This document shows positions 16,950 through 25,971 of a stretch of DNA of 64,000 nt, piece after piece. This stretch comes from Anaerolineae bacterium (GTDB lineage: Bacteria > Chloroflexota > Anaerolineae > Aggregatilineales > Phototrophicaceae). A program made the translations under genes and the position numbers. Below the pieces are notes generated by a model that was not told the origin of the DNA, searched no databases, and saw only the letters and a list, made by a program, of their open reading frames with translations. The DNA lies in assembly GCA_017303635.1 (NCBI GenBank), contig JAFLCG010000001.1, forward strand, positions 843,148 to 907,147. Direction: 5' to 3'. Numbering within the stretch: position 1 is the first letter of the stretch; the number at the start of each line of letters is the position of its first letter.

Positions 16950-17100
16950 TAAGGTTAGTAATGTTTACCTGTTATCCCTGTAAAACAGGCAAAACACACC
17001 CTCTACCTTTGCAACTTTGCTTCATTGTTCCTTTGCATTAGTTCTTCCTCTGCCACTCTGCTTCTCTGCAGTAACTTCTTCCTCTGTGCCTCTGTGTTGA
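16950..17100 (-). repeat. R2 composite purine-rich repeat
   Basis: Read on the minus strand: CACAGAGGCACAGAGG, TTACTGCAGAGAAGCAGAG, several GCAAAG units, then CCTGTTTTACAGG and CAGGTAAACATTACT. The copy at 36025-36210 has the same order, so this is one composite element. Confidence 0.7.
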
Positions 17101-17111
17101 ATCTTCCTGGC

Positions 17112-18071
17112 CTACTTCGTCCAGAAACTCTCGCTCAGGTACTTGTAGGCATTATCCGGGAATAGAGTCACCACCACGCCGGATTCACCACGCTCTGCCA
17201 GTTCCTCTGCCACTTTCAGCGCTCCGACCATAGCCCCGGCCGCACTGATGCCCACCAGATAACCTTCTTCCCGCGCCAGCCGCCGCGCCATCACATGTGT
17301 TTCTTCGGTGTTGATGCCCATGTCACGGTCAGCGAAAATTTCATCGTAAATGCCTGGCTTGATCGCCGTCGGCATGTGCTTCCAGCCTTCCAACCCGTGA
17401 AACGGTGAGTCCGGTTGGAGTGAAATCACCTGCACATCCGGGTTGAACTGCTTCAGCCGTCGCCCCGTGCCCATCAATGTCCCGCTGGTGCCCAGTCCCG
17501 CCACAAAATGTGTCACCTGCCCATGTGTCTGCCGCCAGATTTCCACGCCAGTGGTGTGGTAATGGGCCTGCCAGTTAGCCGGATTGTTGTACTGGTCGGC
17601 ATAGAAGTATGTGTCTGGCTCGGCTGCTGCCAGCGCCCGCACGCCCCGGATCGCCCCGTCCGACCCTTCCAGCGGATCAGTAAAGACGATTTCAACCCCG
17701 TAGGCTTTCAGGATCGCAATGCGTTCCGGGCTGGCATTTTCAGGCAAAAAGAGCTTGATTCGGTAGCCTTTCGCCGCGCCAATCATGGCATAGGCAATGC
17801 CGGTATTGCCGCTGGTGCTATCCAGCAGGATCTTCTCATGAGTTAGCTTGCCACTGCGTTCCGCTTCGTGGATGATCTGCCAGGCCGCCCGATCTTTCAC
17901 GCTGCTACCGGGATTGGTCCACTCGGCTTTCGCAAAGAGCTGTACATCTTCCGGTAAATGGGCCGTGATGCGCCGAAATCCGATGAGTGGTGTATTGCCG
18001 ATCAGACTATCGATGCCTGCTGCCGGGATGCTGATGCTCAGATTTGCGACGTCGATCTCACGCAGTGCCAT
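17112..18071 (-). CDS. cysK: Cysteine synthase (O-acetylserine sulfhydrylase, CysK/CysM type)
   Basis: A 319-residue fold-type II PLP enzyme making L-cysteine from an activated serine and sulfide. Visible motifs are SLIGNTPLIGF, NPGSSVKDRAA with the PLP Lys, the substrate loop STSGNTG, and GLGTSGTLMGTG for the PLP phosphate. GAGGA before the ATG supports the start. About 200 bases upstream there is a leader peptide with four Cys codons and mutually exclusive hairpins, so its expression is probably tuned to cysteine supply. CysK and CysM cannot be separated with certainty from sequence alone; cystathionine beta-synthase is less likely given the length. Confidence 0.9.
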   Translation of the reverse strand: MALREIDVANLSISIPAAGIDSLIGNTPLIGFRRITAHLPEDVQLFAKAEWTNPGSSVKDRAAWQIIHEAERSGKLTHEKILLDSTSGNTGIAYAMIGAAKGYRIKLFLPENASPERIAILKAYGVEIVFTDPLEGSDGAIRGVRALAAAEPDTYFYADQYNNPANWQAHYHTTGVEIWRQTHGQVTHFVAGLGTSGTLMGTGRRLKQFNPDVQVISLQPDSPFHGLEGWKHMPTAIKPGIYDEIFADRDMGINTEETHVMARRLAREEGYLVGISAAGAMVGALKVAEELAERGESGVVVTLFPDNAYKYLSESFWTK

Positions 18072-18157
18072 ATTCGTTCCTCTAGATTCCGATTTACCAA
18101 TACGATGTTGGGACGCTATTGATGGCGTCCATGGAGAAAATCAACCGCCCCCTCAAC

Positions 18158-18235
18158 AAAAAAGCCAGCCGCAAACAAAAAGCGTGTGCCTCCGATGAAT
18201 TCGGGAAGCGCCACGCTTCAGGGTTGCGGCTGGCT
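18158..18235 (-). terminator. Attenuator terminator upstream of cysteine synthase
   Basis: On the minus strand AGCCAGCCGCAA (18235-18224) pairs with TTGCGGCTGGCT (18174-18163), a perfect 12-bp stem followed by TTTTT. A nested stem AAGCGTG/CACGCTT (18212-18218 with 18180-18186) closes the inside. The first arm can instead pair upstream: CTGGCT (18241-18246) with AGCCAG (18230-18235), which excludes the terminator. Confidence 0.75.
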
Positions 18236-18264
18236 GGTTGAGCCAGTGATTGTCGCATTAACCG

Positions 18265-18298
18265 TGTCTGAAGCTGGTCACACTCCCCTCTTCAGACA
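18265..18298 (-). promoter_or_regulatory. Leader hairpin overlapping the Cys codons
   Basis: On the minus strand TGTCTGAAG (18298-18290), which is the last Cys codon and the next two codons of the leader peptide, pairs perfectly with CTTCAGACA (18273-18265) just after the leader stop. A ribosome stalled on the Cys codons would mask it. Confidence 0.7.
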
Positions 18299-18322
18299 AC
18301 AACACACGCAGGTGTGATACAT
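18278..18322 (-). CDS. Poly-cysteine leader peptide (14 residues)
   Basis: ATG at 18322 opens a 14-codon reading frame, MYHTCVCCCLKRGV, ending in TGA at 18278-18280. Four of 14 residues are Cys, three in a row, all TGC or TGT. It starts about 44 bases after the predicted transcript start and has GGA 9 bases before ATG. This is the arrangement of amino-acid attenuators: low charged tRNA-Cys would stall the ribosome at the Cys run. Poly-cysteine upstream frames acting as cysteine-responsive attenuators are known in mycobacteria; this is a similar layout in front of cysteine synthase. Confidence 0.75.
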   Translation of the reverse strand: MYHTCVCCCLKRGV

Positions 18323-18340
18323 GATTTTTATCCGTTTATG

Positions 18341-18401
18341 GTGACAGATGATGGTATCTGTCACTGAAAAACAGTCTAACTGAAGGTCAGCGGCCTGTCA
18401 A
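18341..18401 (-). promoter_or_regulatory. Promoter of the cysteine leader with inverted repeat at the start of transcription
   Basis: On the minus strand TTGACA (18401-18396) and TAGACT (18378-18373) are 17 bases apart. GTGACAGAT/ATCTGTCAC, a perfect 9-bp inverted repeat with a 6-base centre (18341-18364), lies at the expected start of transcription and could be an operator or a 5' RNA stem. Confidence 0.75.
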
Positions 18402-18466
18402 ACCATTGCTGACCATGATTCGTCAGATGCTCATGTAGGGTGACATCTTACAAATTCAATTCTCAT

Positions 18467-19594
18467 TCAAGGTGCTGACGCTTCAGGAACTTTCAGCATC
18501 TCGTCCAGGATCAAAGGCGCCAAAACGTCCATAGGGGTATCTTCACGATTGGTCAACATGATGACGGTCAATTCGGCCTCTGGAAGGTAGATCATCAGGC
18601 TGGTAAAGCCATTGATACCACCCCCATGTGATATCGAAACCCGGCCGTCTTGCGTTTCACGGATCAAGCCATATCCATATTCCTGCTGCTCATCAAGTGG
18701 GAAAGCCCCTTCCCATATGGTATCCAGTGATGCCTGACTCACTACCTGTCCGTTAAAGAGCGCTTGCTCCCACTTGAGCAGGTCGCCAACCGTGCTAATC
18801 AAGGCACCAGCACTATAAGGCACATTCATGTTAATGTACGCAGCACGAGACCGACCTGTGCTGTAGCCCTCAGCCATATTGGAGATGATGCTGGTATTGC
18901 GTTCCAGGTCAGTGCTTTCCATCCCGAGGGGCTCGAAAAAAGTCTCCTGCAGATAGCGGCGATAACTGACGCCCGCTGCCCGGGCTATGATGTCTCCCAG
19001 CAGATGGTAGCCAGAGTTACTGTAGCTCCAGTTAGTACCCGGTTCAAATTGCAATGGCTCATCAATGAAGCTATCGACCACTGCGGCACTGCCCACAGTC
19101 GAATACATCAGTTTGCTCAGGACGGCATAGTCGTCGGTGTAATTGGGAATGCCAGAGGTATGGGTCAATAGGTGGTGTATGGTGATCGCTGACCAGCTTT
19201 CCGGGCATTCCTCCAGATGGATGCAGATGAGGTCGTCCACTGTGAGAAGGCCATTCTCCTGTAGTTTCAGGATCGCCATGGCGGTGAATTGCTTGGTGAT
19301 TGAGCCGATGCGGTAGACCGTTTCCGGCGTATTGGCGACTTCCCACCCGACTACTGCATAGCCGTAGCCCTTCTCCAGCAGAATTTCAGCACCCCTCGCG
19401 ATCAGGACGCTGCCGCTCAACTGTCCGCCTTCGGCAAAACGGGTCAGGGCTGCGTCAATGACTTCGATTGCTTCGGCATCACGCTCATTAGATTGGGCCG
19501 CAAGTGGGGATGCAACCGAAAGGACTAGGACAAGCCATATACTGGCAAAGAGATGAAGCCAGCGGCTAGAAGATCCGCTGTGAACGGTATTCAA
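18467..19594 (-). CDS. Secreted serine hydrolase, class C beta-lactamase/PBP-like
   Basis: A 375-residue exported protein (signal peptide about 1-33, ending SPLAAQS). Active-site motifs of the beta-lactamase/DD-peptidase fold are present: SITK (SxxK, Ser nucleophile), YSNSGY (YxN) and HGGG in place of KTG, which fits serine hydrolases of the beta-lactamase-related family such as esterases and D-aminopeptidases. True resistance to beta-lactams is not implied. It is read leftward and stands alone. Confidence 0.87.
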   Translation of the reverse strand: MNTVHSGSSSRWLHLFASIWLVLVLSVASPLAAQSNERDAEAIEVIDAALTRFAEGGQLSGSVLIARGAEILLEKGYGYAVVGWEVANTPETVYRIGSITKQFTAMAILKLQENGLLTVDDLICIHLEECPESWSAITIHHLLTHTSGIPNYTDDYAVLSKLMYSTVGSAAVVDSFIDEPLQFEPGTNWSYSNSGYHLLGDIIARAAGVSYRRYLQETFFEPLGMESTDLERNTSIISNMAEGYSTGRSRAAYINMNVPYSAGALISTVGDLLKWEQALFNGQVVSQASLDTIWEGAFPLDEQQEYGYGLIRETQDGRVSISHGGGINGFTSLMIYLPEAELTVIMLTNREDTPMDVLAPLILDEMLKVPEASAP

Positions 19595-19673
19595 TTAGAT
19601 ATCCTTTTTACTTGTGTGACACCACCTCTTTTACGTATCGGGCGCAGCCAATGTTGCGCACGCACAATCTTCT

Positions 19674-21056
19674 TCACCCATCCGTTAGGATCTGATCGAC
19701 CGCCGCCGCTAGTTCGCGCAGGTTGGTCACGCGGTAGACGCCATCGGCGTGCAGGGCATAGCGGTGCATGTCGCTGTCGCCAGTTCCCCACTGACCAGGC
19801 GGCTCTGGGCAGAACCACAACAGCCGCCGCGCCCGCCGCTGTATATCTTCTGCCACATCCAGCCGTGGATCATTGTAGTTGTTGCGTCCATCTCCCAGGA
19901 AGATGACCGTCGTTTTACTGCTGATAATTCCCATCTTGTCGCGCGCGAATGTGTTCAGGCTGTTGCCCAGATCTGTGCTGTAATACCCCGGCGGATTTTC
20001 GCGCAGCACCTGGCTGACCGCCTCTCGTGGCTGTTGCTGCTCGAAGACCATCGTCACGTCCACCATATCGTCGATGAACACAAAACTGTCGGTCTTGGCG
20101 ACCACATCTTGTAATTCATAGACCAGTGTCAGCAAAAACTCAGCACAGTAACGCATCGACGTGCTGATGTCGCAGATCAATACCAGTTTGGGCTTGACCT
20201 GCCGGGTACGAAAGCGCAGTTCAATCGGTACGCCGCCATACCGCATATTCGCCCGCATCACCTTGCGTGGGTCGAGTTCGCCGCTGCTGGCCCGCTTCTG
20301 CCGCAGTGAAGCACGGCTTCGTAGACGCGCTGCCAGCCTGCGGATTTCGTCGCGGATGGCATCTACCTCAGCCTGCCCTAATTGCGTGAACGGCACATCC
20401 AGCAGGTCAGGTTTAGGATCCGGTTCTTTTTCCGCCATCCGTTCCGCTAAAGAAGACCCCGCATAATTCGAGATTTGCTCGCTCAAACCCTCAGCGTTCT
20501 GTTGGAGTTGCTCGCGGATTTCTTCAGCCGCTTGATCGCTCATGCCCATCTCTTTGAGCGCTTCAATCAGCTTTTCGATGAGTTCCTGAATCTGCTGCAT
20601 CCCGGATTGCCGGTTCATCCGCCGCTCGAACCAGTTGCGCTGGTACATCTGGTCGCCGCTCTGCAGACCGGCCTGCTGGCCCATTTGGTCGAGTTGTTCT
20701 TGGCTGAAGGGTTTGCCGTCCAGCAGTTGCTTCAGCAAATCCTTGAGGGCATCCATGTTGCCCATCAGGGATTGAAGCGCATCTTGTAAGGTCTGTTGCT
20801 GTTCCGGGGAAAGGTTTTCCGGGATATTTTCCATTGGCGGCTGATTGTTGCCGAAGAACAACGGGAAGAAGTAATCGAATGTGCCTTGATCGCGGGCTTC
20901 TTTAACCAGGGTTGCCCGCATGGAGGACTTAAACTGTTCGCGCTGACCCACGCCCAGCATATCGACTGCGTACATTGCGTCCTGGCTTTCCGCCAGTGAG
21001 ATGCGAACCCCGGCAGCTCGCATTGCCCGGATGAACTGAATCATGCGTGTATCCAC
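19674..21056 (-). CDS. CoxE-like VWA-domain protein
   Basis: A protein of about 460 residues with a C-terminal von Willebrand A domain: the MIDAS motif DISTSM lies near residues 296-301 after LVLIC, with LGDGRNNY later. The N-terminal part is helical and Gln/Glu-rich. CoxE-like VWA proteins usually work with an AAA+ ATPase in assembling or remodelling a target, and two AAA+ genes lie directly upstream here. A GTG at 21056 is chosen because AAGGAG lies exactly 7 bases before it. Confidence 0.85.
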   Translation of the reverse strand: MDTRMIQFIRAMRAAGVRISLAESQDAMYAVDMLGVGQREQFKSSMRATLVKEARDQGTFDYFFPLFFGNNQPPMENIPENLSPEQQQTLQDALQSLMGNMDALKDLLKQLLDGKPFSQEQLDQMGQQAGLQSGDQMYQRNWFERRMNRQSGMQQIQELIEKLIEALKEMGMSDQAAEEIREQLQQNAEGLSEQISNYAGSSLAERMAEKEPDPKPDLLDVPFTQLGQAEVDAIRDEIRRLAARLRSRASLRQKRASSGELDPRKVMRANMRYGGVPIELRFRTRQVKPKLVLICDISTSMRYCAEFLLTLVYELQDVVAKTDSFVFIDDMVDVTMVFEQQQPREAVSQVLRENPPGYYSTDLGNSLNTFARDKMGIISSKTTVIFLGDGRNNYNDPRLDVAEDIQRRARRLLWFCPEPPGQWGTGDSDMHRYALHADGVYRVTNLRELAAAVDQILTDG

Positions 21057-21185
21057 AGTGCGGCTCCTTCGCGGCACTCAGCGGACAGATGAAAAGATTG
21101 TATATCGCCTGGGTGAACTACGACACTACCACTACGGGGAGGATGTACTGGGGATGAGGTGAAGGCCTCACCCCCGGTCAATGGA

Positions 21186-23030
21186 CTAGTCTGCACCTGA
21201 CGGGACGGGGGAAGTTTCCCCCGATTCAAGTTGGCTAATTGAATTTTGGGGTAGGAACTGGATTTCCTGACCGTCAATTACTGCACTGGGATCAGGCGTA
21301 TACAGTTCATAACGATCGAAGAAAGCACGGATTTCTTCAGCTGAAAGTTCCTCGCGTTCCAACAGGAGCGCGGTTAGTTCCTTCACCACTGAGCCATATT
21401 TGCGGATGCTCTGGCGGGTTTCCATCAGCACCTGCTGATACATTTCCTCCACCCGCGAGGTCTGGTCATCCGTCAGCCCAGACTTGGCCCCCATCACACC
21501 AAACATACCCGCGTAGGACATATTGAGGAGCAAATTCTGTACGCGATTAAAATCTTCTTTGACCAGCACCGATTGCTGTGGCATCCCTAGGAATTCGATT
21601 TCCGCTGCTTTGCCACTCAGACGCATCTTGAGCAGGTTCAGGTACTCATCTTTGGTCAGCATCCCCTGGTAGACATCCCGCGCCGGGTAGTGCCAGACGT
21701 GACCGTAATGATATCCGTGCCGGATGATGCTGATGCGGGCGATGCGGTTCTCTGGCACAAATACACGGATACCTACCGCCTTGCCCGCCTGGTAGAATGC
21801 AATACGTTGGCGGGTTTCGTCGGTCAGATGCTTGAGGGGGGAGCGTAAACCCATCTCATGTTCTGGTTGGGCGCGGCGGAAGTCTGCATAGGTCATATAA
21901 CGGCGACCATCGAACAGGGCATAACGTAAGGAGTCGTTGAGCAGATACTTGATGTCTGCTGGGGAAGCATTCGGTGTTTCGCTCGCCAGGATGACGGGGT
22001 CCATACTGCTGTCATGCGCCATTTTGGAGAGATAGTACTCGAAGATTTCCCGCCGACCTTCCATATCGGGTACGTCTACGCGGATTTTCTTGTCAAAACG
22101 ACCAGGGCGCAGCAGTGCCGGGTCGAGCGCACCTACCCGGTTGGTCGCCCCAATGGTCAGGACGCGTTTGGGAATGCGTGGAGGTTCGCGCCGCCGGAGA
22201 GTCCGCCATAACCAAGCTCGAAATCGAGCACGCCAGCCATGTTCCTGATTGAAGCCGCTCATTTGTACGAGCAAGGTGCTCAGGATGCCCATGTCCCCAC
22301 CCATGCCACCCATACCACCGCTTTGTCCGCCATCCCCAACACTGCTAACGCCTCCGCGCGAACCCACCGAATCAATTTCGTCAAGAAAGACGACCGCTGC
22401 ACCGTACAGCTTGGCTGCTTTACGCGCTTTGCCGTAGACCTGCATCACCTTCAACGAACTGGTGCCTATGAACATACCCTGCAGCGAGGAGGCATCTACA
22501 TAGAAGAAGGGTACTCCTGCTTCCGTGCTAATGGCTTTTGCCAGCCATGTTTTGCCAGTGCCGGGCGGACCCTCTAGCAATAAACCATTGAGGGGTTCGC
22601 CACCTGCTTCTTCAAACGGGCGCACCCCGCGCAGCAGGGTGACAATTTGCTTGGCTTGTTCCAAGAGTTCCGGTTGCCCTCGGTAGTCCCCGAAGCCAAT
22701 TCCTTCCGTACCGGGGTAGACCTCATACATACGTGACCGACTGAGGAACCAGAAAATGGCTACGAACTGAATGATGAACGTCATCATAAAGATTGTGAGT
22801 TGGAAGAGAAACCCCAGTACGGTCAGCAGTGCCTGCATGAACGGCGCACTGAAGAGTCCCAGGATGAAGGCCCCTAAGAGCACCTTCCACCACAGCCCGT
22901 TGCGGAAAAAACGCCGGATACGGTTCGGCAGCCGGTTACGGCGGTCAACGAGCGTCTCTTCCTGTTGCCAGTCAAAACGTCCTTCCGGCTCCACAATGGG
23001 TTGCTTGGGAGAAGGAGTGTAGGTGGTCAT
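21186..23030 (-). CDS. FtsH-like AAA protein with inactivated protease motif
   Basis: A 614-residue membrane AAA protein closely similar to the product of the next gene upstream. Two hydrophobic segments (about 48-68 and 70-96) precede an intact ATPase: Walker A GPPGTGKT (154-161), Walker B VVFLDEID and the ATNR...RPGRFD arginine-finger region. The zinc motif HEAGH is replaced by YQAGK (residues 413-417), losing both His ligands and the catalytic Glu. It should therefore bind and pull substrates but not cut them. Its start overlaps the protease stop by 4 bases, so the two are made together and probably form mixed hexamers, as chloroplast FtsHi proteins are thought to do. A Gly-rich loop (GGQSGGMGGMGGD) is inserted after Walker B. 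Confidence 0.88.
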   Translation of the reverse strand: MTTYTPSPKQPIVEPEGRFDWQQEETLVDRRNRLPNRIRRFFRNGLWWKVLLGAFILGLFSAPFMQALLTVLGFLFQLTIFMMTFIIQFVAIFWFLSRSRMYEVYPGTEGIGFGDYRGQPELLEQAKQIVTLLRGVRPFEEAGGEPLNGLLLEGPPGTGKTWLAKAISTEAGVPFFYVDASSLQGMFIGTSSLKVMQVYGKARKAAKLYGAAVVFLDEIDSVGSRGGVSSVGDGGQSGGMGGMGGDMGILSTLLVQMSGFNQEHGWRARFRAWLWRTLRRREPPRIPKRVLTIGATNRVGALDPALLRPGRFDKKIRVDVPDMEGRREIFEYYLSKMAHDSSMDPVILASETPNASPADIKYLLNDSLRYALFDGRRYMTYADFRRAQPEHEMGLRSPLKHLTDETRQRIAFYQAGKAVGIRVFVPENRIARISIIRHGYHYGHVWHYPARDVYQGMLTKDEYLNLLKMRLSGKAAEIEFLGMPQQSVLVKEDFNRVQNLLLNMSYAGMFGVMGAKSGLTDDQTSRVEEMYQQVLMETRQSIRKYGSVVKELTALLLEREELSAEEIRAFFDRYELYTPDPSAVIDGQEIQFLPQNSISQLESGETSPVPSGAD

Positions 23031-24916
23031 TGAACAATCTCCTGACCGAATGCCGGGCGAGGAGCCTGGAGTTGCGATTGCGGTTTGATTTCGATTTTGG
23101 GGGTGTATAACCCGTAGCGGTCAAAGAAGGCTTCAACCTCGCGGGCCAGCAGTTCTTCTTTTTCTAGCAACACATTGATGAGGTCATCGCCCATCGTGCG
23201 GTGGATGCGGATCATTTCCCGTGTTTCATGTAGCACCGTCAGGAACAGTTCTTCCTGCATATCCGCCACCACTTTGGATTCTGGCTTGCTGACACCGATG
23301 GGGCCGAACATACCCACTTCTGCCATCTTACTCATCACGGCACGAATTGACATAAAATCACCGCCAACGCCGAGTGTTTGTGAGCCTTCCCCCGCAAATT
23401 CCATCTCTGCTGCTTTACCTGCTACAGATATCCGCAGGCGGTTGATATATTGGTCATAGGTATACAGGTCAAGCGGCTTCTCGGTGGTCGATTGCGACAA
23501 AACGTAACCATGCGCCCCACCCTGCCGGATAATGGTGATGCGGGCAATCCGGTAATCCGGCTCGTAGATGCGAATGGCGATGGCATGACCCGCTTCATGG
23601 GCAGCTAGGCGGTAACGATCTTTGGGATCCATGTTACGGATAGGGGACTTCAAACCATATTCATGCTCCGGCTGCGCCCGGTAGAAATCCGTTGCCGTGA
23701 TGTACGCCCGCCCTTGGAACAAGGCATACCGCAGCGATTCGTTCAGCAAATACTTGATGTCCGCTGGGGTGTATCCGGGGGTGTCGGCAGCCAATTCCAA
23801 TGGATCAAGCGTGTCGTCGTGCTCGTATTTGGAGAGGTAATACTCGTAAATATCCCGGCGGCCTTCCATATCCGGTGCATCAACACGAATTTTACGGTCA
23901 AAGCGGCCTGGGCGCAGTAACGCTTTATCCAGTGCTTGAATACGGTTGGTCGCGCCGATGGTCAGGATGCGTTTCTCTGGCTTGGGTGGGTTACGCCGTA
24001 AGAATGTCCTGTACCACCAACCGCGCCACCGTGCCCAGCGCCCATGCTCCAGGCTGAAGCCATCCATCTCTACCAATAACGTACTCAGAAGTCCTGTCTG
24101 CCCACCTGTACCAAAAAAGATGGGTAGTCGGTTGGATTTTGCTGGGGTATCCGTGTGACCGTCGCTGCGTCCTTCTGCCACACCGGGTCGCGCACCGATA
24201 GCATCAATTTCATCCATGAAAATGATCGCTGCACCATAATCTTTAGCAGCTTTGCGCGCCTTGCTGTAAAGGCCTGATACTTTCAACGGCGCAATGCCCA
24301 TGAACATGGACTGAAGCGAGGAAGCATCCAGGTAGAAAAAGGGTACCCCGGCTTCCGTACTGATCGCTTGAGCCATCCAGGTTTTGCCCGTGCCGGGTGG
24401 GCCTTCTAGCAGAAGTCCAGTCAACGGCTCGCCCCCGGACTCCTCAAAGACACGCACACCGCGTAGGAGCGTTACAATCTGTTTAGCCTGGTCAAGCAGT
24501 TCAGGTTGACCACGATAGTCTTTGAAGCCAACGCCTTCAGACGCCCCCCCTGGCCAGATGGTATACATCCGTGCCCGACCCAAAAACCAGAAGATCAGCG
24601 CAAACTGACCGATGGCAATCGTGATACCAAACACCAGTCGAACCAGTAATTGGCCCGATTGCGATAGATCGAAGGCGAAAAACTGGAGGAAGGAGGTGGC
24701 TAACTGATCGACGAAGCCTCGGACGAATAGCGCAATGTCTTCATTTAGCAAAATGATGAGCAGGATAGCGATCCAGAAAATGCGCCCAACGGTAAAGAAC
24801 CTTCGCAAGCGCGCTCCAAAGGATTTTTGCTGCTCAACCAGCGTCTTTTCACGTTCCCAGTCAAATCCAGGCCGTTCAATCTGCCGACTGTTGGGGTCAG
24901 CTTTGACAATACTCAT
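23027..24916 (-). CDS. FtsH-like membrane AAA zinc protease
   Basis: A 629-residue protein: two membrane segments (about 45-66 and 92-113), AAA+ ATPase with Walker A GPPGTGKT (172-179), Walker B IIFMDEID, ATNR and RPGRFD, then the M41 peptidase domain with intact HEAGH (440-444) and the third ligand Asp in GGDF (about 520). FtsH proteases degrade misfolded membrane and regulatory proteins. It differs from housekeeping FtsH in a long insertion after Walker B (about 245-305) and a short periplasmic part. GGAG 9 bases before ATG supports the start. It leads the pseudoprotease gene with a 4-base overlap. Confidence 0.88.
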   Translation of the reverse strand: MSIVKADPNSRQIERPGFDWEREKTLVEQQKSFGARLRRFFTVGRIFWIAILLIILLNEDIALFVRGFVDQLATSFLQFFAFDLSQSGQLLVRLVFGITIAIGQFALIFWFLGRARMYTIWPGGASEGVGFKDYRGQPELLDQAKQIVTLLRGVRVFEESGGEPLTGLLLEGPPGTGKTWMAQAISTEAGVPFFYLDASSLQSMFMGIAPLKVSGLYSKARKAAKDYGAAIIFMDEIDAIGARPGVAEGRSDGHTDTPAKSNRLPIFFGTGGQTGLLSTLLVEMDGFSLEHGRWARWRGWWYRTFLRRNPPKPEKRILTIGATNRIQALDKALLRPGRFDRKIRVDAPDMEGRRDIYEYYLSKYEHDDTLDPLELAADTPGYTPADIKYLLNESLRYALFQGRAYITATDFYRAQPEHEYGLKSPIRNMDPKDRYRLAAHEAGHAIAIRIYEPDYRIARITIIRQGGAHGYVLSQSTTEKPLDLYTYDQYINRLRISVAGKAAEMEFAGEGSQTLGVGGDFMSIRAVMSKMAEVGMFGPIGVSKPESKVVADMQEELFLTVLHETREMIRIHRTMGDDLINVLLEKEELLAREVEAFFDRYGLYTPKIEIKPQSQLQAPRPAFGQEIVQ

Positions 24917-25034
24917 CAGTCATTACTCCACTTACCCGTTGGACAATGGCAGCCGCGATGTCTTGCAAAAGCAGCACCGGCCAGATTCTTTGATGCGTCA
25001 TCCGGCTTAGCTGATAGTCACGAATCGGTTCGGC

Positions 25035-25706
25035 TTAGGATGCTGCTGTAATCTGTGCCTCAAATTCCTGCAACAGGAAGCTGGGATGATTGGGCGTCCC
25101 CTGATAGATTTCCTGCTGTTCCGGCACGACGAAAATCGATGGTATTTCCGCTACCAGATTGGAAAAGTCCTGGTCGGTGAGGGGGCGTTGTCCCAGATAG
25201 GCCACGGCTTCTGCCCGGAGAATTTCGGAGGTGGCAATGACTTCGCCTGCGAAGCTAAGGCGTCCGTCAAGCGTTGGGATCACCAATGGCGACAGCAGTT
25301 GAATGCGGATACGCTCATCACCCTGGCTTTCGCGGAGAGTGCCTTGCCAGGTCAGTTCCAGCGCCCGGCGGATGATGGTAAACTGTTGTTGATTAGTTGA
25401 ACCCTGGGGGATTTCTAGCAGCATCGAAACCTCAAAGGTGGAGGTTTCTTCATTATTCTTCAACTCAATGATGTCTACAGCACGGCTGTTGGCAGCTTCG
25501 ATCCGGTCAGCCGCCGCCGCCAGCGAGGGATTGGTGTTGCCCCCCTTATCCGCCATGACCAACTCGGCCTGGTCAACCGACTCGGCAGCAACTGCCGCTG
25601 TGTCGTCCTGGCCCAGTAACACCCGAGCACCAGGGAAAACGCTGCAACCCGCTAAAAGGACCAGCAGCAGCGGCAGAAGCAAGGGCAGTCGGCGGAATAT
25701 CAGCAT
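25035..25706 (-). CDS. Predicted lipoprotein
   Basis: A protein of about 223 residues with a lipoprotein signal: MLIFRRLPLLLPLLLVLLAGC, the Cys being the lipidation site. The mature part has an Ala/Asp-rich helix, then a domain of unknown fold with repeated beta-strand-like stretches. I do not recognise the family. ATG 25706 is chosen because it begins the signal peptide, with AGG 9 bases before it. It ends 118 bases before the FtsH-like gene in the same direction, so it may be a surface partner of the AAA/VWA cluster. Confidence 0.75.
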   Translation of the reverse strand: MLIFRRLPLLLPLLLVLLAGCSVFPGARVLLGQDDTAAVAAESVDQAELVMADKGGNTNPSLAAAADRIEAANSRAVDIIELKNNEETSTFEVSMLLEIPQGSTNQQQFTIIRRALELTWQGTLRESQGDERIRIQLLSPLVIPTLDGRLSFAGEVIATSEILRAEAVAYLGQRPLTDQDFSNLVAEIPSIFVVPEQQEIYQGTPNHPSFLLQEFEAQITAAS

Positions 25707-25971
25707 AATCAATACCTGAACTTTCCCGGTTGATTTAACTGTAACAGTAATCGCAATCCCCGATAGATTAATCACTCATTGTAGCGCTATAAACGTCCAG
25801 AATCTCGTGAATGGATGCCTAACGTAAAATGAGTAAGATTAAACCGATTTCATGGGATTTTAAGCCTTTTTTCAAATTTCTGCATGAGACGAAATCTCCG
25901 AAGGCATAGCGCTTCCCTTCATGCCAATTGCATCAACCGCTATACTTACTACATGTTGCAGGAATTACTCT

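Noticed and set aside
17011..17100. Possible CRISPR or tandem-repeat array
   Set aside because: Units are short degenerate words of 6-8 bases without constant repeat and spacer lengths; better described as the R2 family.
18072..18300. SAM, TPP, cobalamin riboswitch or T-box upstream of cysteine synthase
   Set aside because: None of the conserved core words could be seen; the Cys-codon leader explains the hairpins better.
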